Positions 1 through 5,297 of a stretch of 7,315 nucleotides of DNA are shown piece by piece. The stretch spans positions 1-7,315 of the forward strand of contig CAJWIB010000128.1 of assembly GCA_913041095.1 (NCBI GenBank), given 5' to 3'. The notes beneath the pieces are model-generated. The model had not been told where the DNA came from and did no database searches. It worked only from the letters and a program-made list of their open reading frames with translations. This DNA is from an uncultured Rhodospirillaceae bacterium. GTDB taxonomy: Bacteria; Pseudomonadota; Alphaproteobacteria; Rhodospirillales; UBA2165. The position numbers and the translations under genes are program-made. Numbering within the stretch: position 1 is the first letter of the stretch; each line of letters starts with the position of its first letter.

Positions 1-340
1 GGTTATCTTTGATTATTCATACTTTACCTATAGACTAATTAAATAAAACACGCAGTGAGATCAGTCACACCATCTTTTAGGTGGCATTTGAGAGTTTTTC
101 GCGACCATGCGGCCTATTCAATCCCAGTTCAGGGCCTTTGGGTACGATGCTGTTTGTCGCAATCGGCCCGCCAAGTAAATAGATGCGTTTTTACATCAAT
201 ACGATATCACTGACTTCAGCGACACCGGGAATTTGGTATAGATCGCGCTTTATACATTGTTGAAGGACAGCCGAGACCTTGTCGTAACGGTGCGCAACAA
301 AGGCAGTTTGGGTGTGTTTTGTCAGGAAGCCGCGGCAAGG
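1..340. other. Non-coding or fully decayed stretch, no supported gene
   Basis: No reading frame here gives a convincing protein. The first 60 bases are AT-rich. On the minus strand an open frame ending with TAA at 191-193 contains QIPGVAEVSDIVLM, which faintly recalls the end of an Lrp/AsnC-type ligand-binding (RAM) domain. It has no matching DNA-binding domain, an atypical insert, and overlaps the start of the plus-strand frame leading into the TctB-like remnant. Given the broken genes nearby, this stretch is most simply read as decayed intergenic DNA. I see no terminator, tRNA or repeat in it. Confidence 0.4.
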
Positions 341-624
341 ATTTACTTTACCAAAATGATCCAGTTTTTCGGCTATATGATTGGCGTTTTGGTGCTGACA
401 TTGTTGATTGGGCAAAAAATCTTCATGCCGATTTATATGGCGATCTACCTTATCCGCTGGGTCAATACGGACCCAAGATGGCCGTTGGCTATGTGTTTGG
501 AGGATATTTAGTGCTCGTCGCGTTTTATGATCGGGCGATGCATCTGCTCTGGCATCCGTCCTGGCTCGATTCCTGGGCGTCGGAACTTCTGTCGGATTGG
601 CTGCAGAGGTGGTTGTTTTTCTAA
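341..624 (+). pseudogene. TctB-like tripartite tricarboxylate transporter small subunit, frameshifted remnant
   Basis: Two overlapping plus-strand frames join into one membrane-protein tail. The first frame runs from about 341 and includes FFGYMIGVLVLTLLIGQKI followed by IYLIRW. The second begins GQYGPKMAVGYVFGGYLVLV, continues with FYDRAMHLLWHPSWL, and ends WLFF with TAA at 622-624. Adding one G to the run at 459-461 fuses them as IYLIRW-GQYGPKMAVGY. Hydrophobic segments with a short polar C-terminus fit the TctB family (DUF1468), the small four-helix subunit of TctABC carboxylate importers in the inner membrane. The N-terminal part is missing or unrecognisable, and no tctA or tctC lies beside it. 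The family call is from remembered similarity and is moderate; the single-base frameshift is visible directly. A homopolymer sequencing error is possible, but would not explain the missing N-terminus. Confidence 0.5.
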
Positions 625-627
625 ACG

Positions 628-1131
628 TTATTTGTTTTTAAGCTGCTGCTGTTGATGGATAATCAATTTCTCAAAACAGGGTTCATTTTTGGGACCGAAA
701 TAGCGAATTTGGTTTTGATGAATTTTATCTTTGCTGCGAATTTTTGCGACAACGACAAAACCTTTCGCCTGCCAAAAAGCTGAACCACGCCGAAGTTTTG
801 GTTTGCCGTATTTTACCGTAAATTCCTCGGTGATCTCGATATGCCGGGCAGCAGTGGAGCTAAGCGAGCGGATATAGCTGCGCCAAGTGATGATCTGCAG
901 GCCGTACTCATCACATATTTCGGCGCGCAATTCTTCGGTATCGGTGGGCCGGTCAGCAGTACGAAGCTTGACTGAGCGGACATTGCCACGGCGCTTTAAA
1001 GTCTTGTGTTCCATCGCGTCGTAAATTTGACCAAACACCACGCCATAGGGCGGCTGATCTTCTTCTGCGGCTTGGGCATTAAAAGAGATAAAGCCCAACA
1101 GTAAAATCAAACTAAAGGATAACTTGCGCAT
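628..1131 (-). CDS. Small secreted protein of unknown function
   Basis: A 167-residue protein that I do not recognise. It opens with a clear Sec signal peptide: basic MRK, a hydrophobic core around residues 5-17, then a likely cut at NAQA/AEE near residue 21, so it should be periplasmic or exported. The mature part is basic, has just two cysteines (Cys73 and Cys152) that could form one disulfide, and ends in a glutamine- and lysine-rich tail (HQQQQLKNK). There is no lipobox, no haem motif and no further membrane segment. The ATG lies 2 nt after the stop of the upstream MBL hydrolase, without a strong Shine-Dalgarno of its own, so it is probably translated by coupling as the last gene of that operon. 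The signal peptide and tight spacing make it a believable gene; its function is open. Confidence 0.75.
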   Translation of the reverse strand: MRKLSFSLILLLGFISFNAQAAEEDQPPYGVVFGQIYDAMEHKTLKRRGNVRSVKLRTADRPTDTEELRAEICDEYGLQIITWRSYIRSLSSTAARHIEITEEFTVKYGKPKLRRGSAFWQAKGFVVVAKIRSKDKIHQNQIRYFGPKNEPCFEKLIIHQQQQLKNK

Positions 1132-1133
1132 GC

Positions 1134-2042
1134 CTAGTGACCGGCAAGCCGAAAGCTTTTGCCGTCACGTTCGATCCGGCCGTAGTCGGGCGCTTGAAAG
1201 TGTGCCGGCAAAATTGCCGTCTGAGTATCAGCATAGTCGCTCAAAAAAGCCATCCGGGTTGCGCGAGATTGCTCTGGGTCAGAACAGAAATTCGTTGACC
1301 ATTCGGGATGGATTAGCTGAACCGGGTGATGGATAGCGTCGCCACAGAGGATGACATGGCTATCGGTGTCTTCGATGTGGATAATGATATTGCCCGGTGT
1401 GTGACCGTAGGCGGCTTCCATATGGATGCCAGAAGCAATTTGATGATTACTTGCGACCAATTGTGCTTGCCCCGACGCCATCACCGGCAAGACACTGTCG
1501 ATATAAGAGCCATATAAAATTTGCTCCGTTGGGTTCTTTTCATGCTCCAGTTGCCAGTGGTTGAACTCCTTTTCGGCAAATAGATATTGCGCGTTCGGGA
1601 AAGTCGGCTGCCATGCGCCGTCGACAAGCCTAGTGTTCCAGCCAACATGATCGGCATGTAAATGGGTGCACATGACAAAATCAACATCCTCAGGTGCTAC
1701 ATCAGCCGTGGCGAGATTTTCGAGAAACGGTCCCTTGCGCTGGTGCCAGGCTGGGCGGGTTGGGCGGTCTTTATCGTTGCCGCAACAGAGATCAACGAGG
1801 ATGGTGTATTTGTCGTTGCGCATCAGGAAAGTATGAAAGCTGAGCAGCAGATCAAACGAGTTTTGATCAAAATGATGCGTACCAAGGAGTGAAGATAGTT
1901 CCCGCATCTCCGTCAATACGGCTTCTGGATAAATCATGTTGGCGGCGAAGGGTACGCTTTCCAGATCGACGATGCGGTGAATGCTTAGGCTGCCGACGTC
2001 ACAGGAGTCCGTTTCAGCATCCCATGTCGCGACGTTTGTCAT
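1134..2042 (-). CDS. MBL-fold metallo-hydrolase (lactonase-like)
   Basis: A 302-residue cytoplasmic protein with no signal peptide and the full metallo-beta-lactamase metal set: THLHADHVGW (HxHxDH at residues 127-132), GHTPG with His214, Asp235 in the CGDAIHHP segment, and His281 in LPAHF. The spacing and the N-terminal strand pair preceding LVDLCCG fit the AHL-lactonase/YtnP-like branch of di-zinc hydrolases, which cleave lactones, thioesters or phosphoesters. Substrate cannot be told from sequence. Its ATG overlaps the TGA of the upstream PuuD-like gene (ATGA, 4-nt overlap), with a purine-rich AGAGAGAG just upstream, so the two are translationally coupled. The unknown secreted protein starts 2 nt after its stop. 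The coupling suggests it acts on something related to the product of the PuuD-like hydrolase; that is inference. Confidence 0.88.
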   Translation of the reverse strand: MTNVATWDAETDSCDVGSLSIHRIVDLESVPFAANMIYPEAVLTEMRELSSLLGTHHFDQNSFDLLLSFHTFLMRNDKYTILVDLCCGNDKDRPTRPAWHQRKGPFLENLATADVAPEDVDFVMCTHLHADHVGWNTRLVDGAWQPTFPNAQYLFAEKEFNHWQLEHEKNPTEQILYGSYIDSVLPVMASGQAQLVASNHQIASGIHMEAAYGHTPGNIIIHIEDTDSHVILCGDAIHHPVQLIHPEWSTNFCSDPEQSRATRMAFLSDYADTQTAILPAHFQAPDYGRIERDGKSFRLAGH

Positions 2043-2818
2043 CGATTTTTTGCTCTCTCTAATGCCGCTTCACCAAAAGCTTCATAAAGCTTGCGGGACA
2101 GTAGGTGCTCCTCGCGTTCCGGGTGGAACTCAGTATGCCATTGAACGGCGACAGCAAAATTTGGATGACCTTCGATGCGAATGCCTTCGACAATATCGTC
2201 GTCAGAAACCGCTTCCACAGCTAAACCCTCACCGAGTTGGTCAATACCCTGACCGTGCAAGCTGTTGACCATGGTTTTACTCTCGCCGATAAGTTCCTGG
2301 AATAAGCCATCTTCGGTAAGCTTCACCGGATGACGCAACCCATAGATATCTTCGTCACCGACGTCATCACCCCGCGGCATCCGGTGGTCATTTTTACCCA
2401 GTACTTCATTTACCCGGTAATGCAGCGAACCGCCAAGGGCAACATTCATTTCCTGCAGGCCGCGGCAAATCCCGAAGATAGGTACACCAGCTTCGATGCA
2501 AGCGGGAACGATGCGTAAAACCGTGGCATCGCGGTCCGGATCAATCTCTTCATCCTCCGGAAAGGGAGGGCCATCGTAATTATGCGGTTCCACATTAGCG
2601 CGTCCACCAGTTAGCATAATACCGTCGAACCGTTTGACCAGATCGGCATAGTCGTAGTCTTCGCCAAGGGATGGAATTTGCACGGCCATACATTTGGCAA
2701 ATTCGGTCAGCGATGAGATGTAACGCTTGCCGCTGACGTGAGCAAAAAACTGACTGCCCGGTATTTGCATTGTTGATGTTGGTACACCGATAAACGGCAG
2801 AGGAAGGGAGTTTGACAT
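2039..2818 (-). CDS. PuuD-like gamma-glutamyl hydrolase (peptidase C26, class I glutamine amidotransferase fold)
   Basis: A 259-residue protein of the family containing gamma-glutamyl-GABA hydrolase (PuuD) of the putrescine pathway, close to the usual length of about 250. Seen in order: an LIGV-type first strand (PFIGVPTS), GIMLTGG near residues 66-72 for the oxyanion region, the nucleophile elbow GICRGLQEMNVALGGSL with Cys118, and VQWHTEFHPE supplying His228 and Glu230. The family usually reads QWHPEW here, so Thr replaces Pro but both catalytic residues remain. Such enzymes hydrolyse gamma-glutamyl amides in the cytosol; the true substrate is unknown and no other put/puu gene is present. 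I chose the ATG at 2818; an in-frame TTG three codons upstream (2827) is also possible, and neither has a strong Shine-Dalgarno. It is the first intact gene of the operon with the MBL hydrolase. Confidence 0.87.
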   Translation of the reverse strand: MSNSLPLPFIGVPTSTMQIPGSQFFAHVSGKRYISSLTEFAKCMAVQIPSLGEDYDYADLVKRFDGIMLTGGRANVEPHNYDGPPFPEDEEIDPDRDATVLRIVPACIEAGVPIFGICRGLQEMNVALGGSLHYRVNEVLGKNDHRMPRGDDVGDEDIYGLRHPVKLTEDGLFQELIGESKTMVNSLHGQGIDQLGEGLAVEAVSDDDIVEGIRIEGHPNFAVAVQWHTEFHPEREEHLLSRKLYEAFGEAALERAKNR

Positions 2819-2835
2819 GATATCCAAAAGCGGCC

Positions 2836-3114
2836 TTAAACAGAAGTAATCGCCATTTTAATCGGCCCTTCAGCGCGATTGTGGATGAACTGATCGAGAT
2901 ACTCGTTACCGGAATTGTTAACGTCTGCGGTCGGGTCGCACCAGATAATTTTGACGTCATAGATCATCGTGATTTTATTGGCGATCTGCCGGACGTCTTT
3001 TATGTCACTGGTGGTAGAAAAAGTCGTGGCGCTAAGTTCCTGGACGCCTTTGAGAACATGATTGTCACCAAAGCTTTTGGTTATGCCCTCGAGTTTAATT
3101 TTTGGAACGGTCAT
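2836..3114 (-). pseudogene. mlaF: mlaF-like ABC transporter ATPase with its core deleted
   Basis: A 92-codon open frame joins the two ends of an MlaF-type ATPase (phospholipid/organic-solvent ABC transporter, normally about 250-270 residues). Residues 1-24 are the usual N-terminus (KLEGITKSFGDNHVLKGV), which should lead into Walker A. Instead it passes at about 3040-3045 straight into the segment after Walker B (ELSATTF, then VRQIANKITMIYDVKIIW), finishing with SGNEYLDQFIHNRAEGPI. Walker A, Q-loop, signature and Walker B are all missing, roughly 480-500 bp. The surviving part has decayed too: the switch histidine expected in a T-H-D-M context is Ser36 (TTSDI), and glycines of the G-K-I-I-W-x-G-P stretch are replaced. 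It cannot bind ATP as a normal ABC domain. A start with GGGG 4 nt upstream survives, and the stop lies 17 nt before the PuuD-like ATG. No other mla gene is seen. Confidence 0.78.
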
Positions 3115-3132
3115 GTTGCCCCGCTGACTAAA

Positions 3133-3138
3133 ATTATA
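3133..3138 (-). promoter_or_regulatory. Candidate -10 box upstream of the mlaF remnant and PuuD operon
   Basis: On the minus strand this is a perfect TATAAT, 18 nt upstream of the mlaF-remnant ATG. I find no convincing -35 at 16-18 nt from it. If used, the mRNA would begin near 3126, carry the mlaF remnant as a short leader frame, and continue through the PuuD-like, MBL and secreted-protein genes. Position and -10 match only; weak evidence. Confidence 0.25.
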
Positions 3139-3293
3139 TGTCTGAAGATTGCCGATTTGGGCCAAAAAGTAAAGCAATCCGGCTTTTTTTGCGCCTTGGC
3201 ACTGGAAGATAAGTCGGTGCGGACAAATCAGTTATATACGTATTTTGAGGCCCTACGACCTAGATCACAGACAATAACACTCAAAAGGTGTAA

Positions 3294-3709
3294 ATTACGC
3301 GTGAAATTGGGAAGGATATCGATTCATCAGAAACTCTATCAATCAGTATTTCCGGTGTGGCTGAAGGTGCAACATAATCGGCCGGAACTTTGGGCGATGA
3401 TGGCGACGATATGCAGTATGGCGATGTTGGTGAAGATGATCTAAAAGGCCGCAAAGGTGGCAAATCGGCAGCGACATCGTCAAAGATTTTAAACTCGGTA
3501 ACGAATTGTGGTTTGAGGGTCCGGTATTTTATCATGAAGAAGTTGAGATCGGTCAGGACAGCAAAGACGTCATCAACACCTTTAATGGCAATGATGTTGA
3601 AATCACATTGGATCGGGTCGATGCCGATCATTTGACGAGTTATTCCGTCACCGAAGATCCGTCTGGCGATATTGTCGCCGTCTCTGAATTAGAAGCAACC
3701 GGCAGTTAG
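3294..3709 (+). pseudogene. RTX/VCBS-type calcium-binding repeat protein, C-terminal remnant
   Basis: Three pieces of a large secreted repeat protein lie in order. From 3294 the frame reads DIDSSETLSISISGVAEGAT, typical of VCBS/cadherin-like repeats in hemolysin-type adhesins. It is cut by TAA at 3375-3377 just where these repeats usually have Leu before SAGT. The same frame resumes as SAGTLGDDGDDMQYGDVGEDD and LKGRKGG, which are RTX nonapeptides (GGxGxDxUx pattern) that bind calcium. Between 3459 and 3467 the frame shifts, and GSDIVKDFKLGNELWFEG leads into a C-terminal block ending SELEATGS with TAG at 3707-3709. Fusion of a VCBS half-repeat directly to RTX repeats suggests an internal deletion as well. 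Upstream the frame is closed by TAA at 3291-3293, so the long N-terminal part is gone. Intact relatives are secreted by type I systems; none is present here. It converges on the MBL gene at 3715, 5 nt away. Confidence 0.68.
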
Positions 3710-3714
3710 GCAAC

Positions 3715-4608
3715 TCACAGATCGATCCGCATCAGATCATGCGCGAGGCGTAACGGGCCATCGTAATTCTTTTTGATATCTGTGGTGACCTCATCCAATA
3801 AATCGGGGCCAATAATTTCTTCCGGCATATGAATGGCCATCAATTTCTTAGTTACTGGATTGGTCGTGTCAAAATGACCGAAATGAGTGGCGACCAGGCT
3901 CTTGGCGTTGGCGCGCTTCGCCAATTTGCCAAGTTCAATGGGGCTGGTATGGGACCACGTTCCCACTTGCGCTTTCCTGCGAAACTCCAAAGCGCTTTCC
4001 GGGAAGGTGCATTCATGGATCATTAAATCGACATCTTTGGATAGTTCTACAAAGGCATCACAGGGCGCCGTGTCACCGCTGAACGATACCGATTGCCCAT
4101 CGACGGTGTCCAAGCGCAAACCAAAGCACGGAGATATTTCGCGCGGGATGTGCTCAACGTAGCAGGCGGTTACTTTTACCAAATCATCTTCGTAGATCAG
4201 ACCCGGCTCGCACTCAACTACGTTGGGACGTATCACATGAAGGTTTTTTGCGCGGTTTGGAAACTGCGCACGGGCCTCGATATCTTTGGCATAGGCGCCG
4301 TCCTCCAGTAAATGATTAACAAAATGTTTAGTTCCTTCCGGTCCAACGACCGTCGGTATAGTCTCGCGATTACACATCCAAGTCGCGATCATGAAATAGG
4401 GGAAGTCAGCTATATGGTCATAATGGAGATGGGATAAGAACACGATATCAACGAGTGTTGGGTCCATATGACCACGCACCATTTGCTGTGTTGCCCCAGC
4501 ACCGCAATCGAACATGTACCATTTGTCGCGTACATTGATGACGATGCCGGAATCATTGCGGTCTGCGTCCGGGATGGCGGCGCCTGTGCCGAGCATGACT
4601 ATTTTCAT
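3715..4608 (-). CDS. MBL-fold hydrolase of the RNase Z/arylsulfatase (AtsA-like) type
   Basis: A 297-residue cytoplasmic protein with the complete zinc-site set of the RNase Z-like branch: N-terminal MKIVMLGTGAAIPD (the LGTG strand), SHLHYDH (HxHxDH at residues 60-65), VEHIPR with His153, SGDTAPC with Asp179, IHECTF with His198, WSHTSP with His220, and THFGH with His242. The His198/His220 pair and the THFGH end are shared with tRNase Z and bacterial arylsulfatase-like enzymes. The long family-specific exosite arm of true tRNase Z is not obvious, so a small-molecule phosphodiesterase or sulfatase-like hydrolase is as likely. The ATG has AGGG 7 nt upstream. It lies 113 nt after the broken cytochrome gene on the same strand and has a candidate promoter of its own in that gap. 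Fold confidence is high, substrate unknown. Confidence 0.87.
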   Translation of the reverse strand: MKIVMLGTGAAIPDADRNDSGIVINVRDKWYMFDCGAGATQQMVRGHMDPTLVDIVFLSHLHYDHIADFPYFMIATWMCNRETIPTVVGPEGTKHFVNHLLEDGAYAKDIEARAQFPNRAKNLHVIRPNVVECEPGLIYEDDLVKVTACYVEHIPREISPCFGLRLDTVDGQSVSFSGDTAPCDAFVELSKDVDLMIHECTFPESALEFRRKAQVGTWSHTSPIELGKLAKRANAKSLVATHFGHFDTTNPVTKKLMAIHMPEEIIGPDLLDEVTTDIKKNYDGPLRLAHDLMRIDL

Positions 4609-4622
4609 GATTACACCCTATC

Positions 4623-4635
4623 CAATTATTAATTG
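4623..4635. promoter_or_regulatory. Perfect 13-bp palindrome in the leader of the MBL gene, possible operator
   Basis: CAATTA-T-TAATTG is a perfect inverted repeat about 15-27 nt upstream of the MBL start codon at 4608. It sits where the transcription start of the neighbouring candidate promoter would fall, a position where a repressor would block initiation. It is AT-rich and short, so chance is possible. Confidence 0.3.
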
Positions 4636-4641
4636 TCAAAG

Positions 4642-4671
4642 AGGATAGTGAATATGTGTTCTTCAGGTCAA
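4642..4671 (-). promoter_or_regulatory. Candidate sigma-70 promoter for the MBL gene
   Basis: On the minus strand TTGACC (4671-4666; 5 of 6 to the -35 consensus) is followed after 18 nt by TATCCT (4647-4642; 4 of 6 to the -10). Transcription would begin near 4635, giving a leader of about 27 nt that holds the palindrome and the AGGG ribosome site. A second hexamer, TTGACA at 4639-4634, has its best -10 (TGTAAT) one base before the start codon, so it could not produce a normal leader. Confidence 0.38.
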
Positions 4672-4721
4672 ACGGTGAGTGACGATCGAGTCGTTCAAAC
4701 ATTACTTGTCTGATCTGCGGG

Positions 4722-5024
4722 TTATTCTCTTTGTTCCAGCAAATAGTCGACGGCATTTTTTATGTCGGTCTTGTTATACACGCGTCGGTACAACCGTTCC
4801 ATCATATGGCCGGTTCATTTTATCGTATTTTGATAGAGCTTTTCGAGACCTTTATTATGTCGTCTAAGCCATTCTTCAGCATCGCCGATTTCAGGTGAGC
4901 CGACTAGACCAACATCGTGACAGAAATAACAGATTTTGTTGTATACGACTTTGCCTTCTTCGGCTTTGGCGGGGAAAATCAGCCAAGCGAAAATTGCCAT
5001 TGATGCCATAGCCAACCTAATCAT
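4722..5024 (-). pseudogene. Class I (c5-like) cytochrome c with an in-frame TGA
   Basis: From the ATG at 5024 (AGAGG 10 nt upstream) a signal peptide (MIRLAMASMAIFAWLIFPAKA) leads to EEGKVVYNKICYFCHDVG, with the haem site C32-Y-F-C35-H36, then LVGSPEIGDAEEWLRR as in cytochrome c5-type proteins. After NTIK the frame meets TGA at 4817-4815 (codon 70). It then continues in the same frame for 30 codons: TGHMMERLYRR, then VYNKTDIKNAVDYLLEQRE and TAA at 4724-4722. That second part is the expected C-terminal half: a Met74/Met75 axial ligand candidate and the closing amphipathic helix (AVDYLLEQ). A GGA-to-TGA change would turn a normal KG into a stop. The shortened 69-residue product would bind haem without its sixth ligand. 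It is divergent from dsrL, so it may once have been a periplasmic electron carrier linked to it; that is inference. Confidence 0.78.
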
Positions 5025-5181
5025 TTGAACTAAACCTCTATCGTGAGAATAGCACGCTTGGGCGAATTGCTCATTATACAAAACCTGCTACTCTACCGGT
5101 GCGCTTTATCGGCTTGAGGAGCTGCATTTAATTTTACGATTTATTTGTGTGTATTTTTTTGCCATGATATAAATTGTGGAT

Positions 5182-5241
5182 ATTGCGGTTTGGCAGATTG
5201 CCTAAAGAGGATCGCATAGAATAACATAAAATATATAACAT
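5182..5241 (+). promoter_or_regulatory. AT-rich upstream region of dsrL with repeats and a possible -10
   Basis: The 273-nt spacer between the cytochrome start and dsrL contains no gene. It has two direct copies of ATAACAT (5221-5227 and 5235-5241, 14 nt apart). The second overlaps TATAAC (5234-5239; 5 of 6 to the -10 consensus), which has no clear -35. A short inverted repeat GGCA-GAT-TGCC lies at 5192-5202. This is the only place a dsrL promoter in this window could sit, but no single element is convincing. Confidence 0.28.
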
Positions 5242-5281
5242 CCATTCATAATCCTGAAATTATGGCGGAATGGGAGCATAT

Positions 5282-5287
5282 AAGGGG
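5282..5287 (+). promoter_or_regulatory. Ribosome binding site that fixes the TTG start of dsrL
   Basis: AAGGGG ends 10 nt before the TTG at 5298. An in-frame TAA at 5289-5291 rules out any start further upstream, and the family's N-terminal sequence begins a few codons after the TTG. The nearby ATG at 5302 is in another frame. A CTG at 5292 is the only other in-frame option and is less likely. Confidence 0.7.
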
Positions 5288-5297
5288 ATAACTGAAA

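Noticed and set aside
191..415. Minus-strand frame with QIPGVAEVSDIVLM, resembling an Lrp/AsnC ligand-binding domain
   Set aside because: Only a dozen residues fit, there is an odd insert, no helix-turn-helix is nearby, and part of it is antisense to the better-supported TctB-like segment.
3151..3190. Possible rho-independent terminator: GCCGAT ... ATCCGGC followed by seven T
   Set aside because: The stem is short with a bulge and the loop is about 20 nt, and there is no plus-strand gene ending just upstream.
2881..3444. A long plus-strand open frame of 187 codons
   Set aside because: It runs antisense through the mlaF remnant and then out of frame across the RTX remnant. Its protein has no recognisable motif, and both opposite or alternative readings are clearly meaningful.
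4634..4639. TTGACA on the minus strand as the -35 of the MBL gene promoter
   Set aside because: Its best -10 (TGTAAT) ends one base before the ATG, so transcription would start inside the coding sequence.
4815..4817. TGA as a recoded sense codon (selenocysteine or an alternative code)
   Set aside because: The expected residue is Gly, no selenocysteine-type element is visible, and TGA serves as the normal stop of the PuuD-like gene, so a nonsense mutation is simpler.
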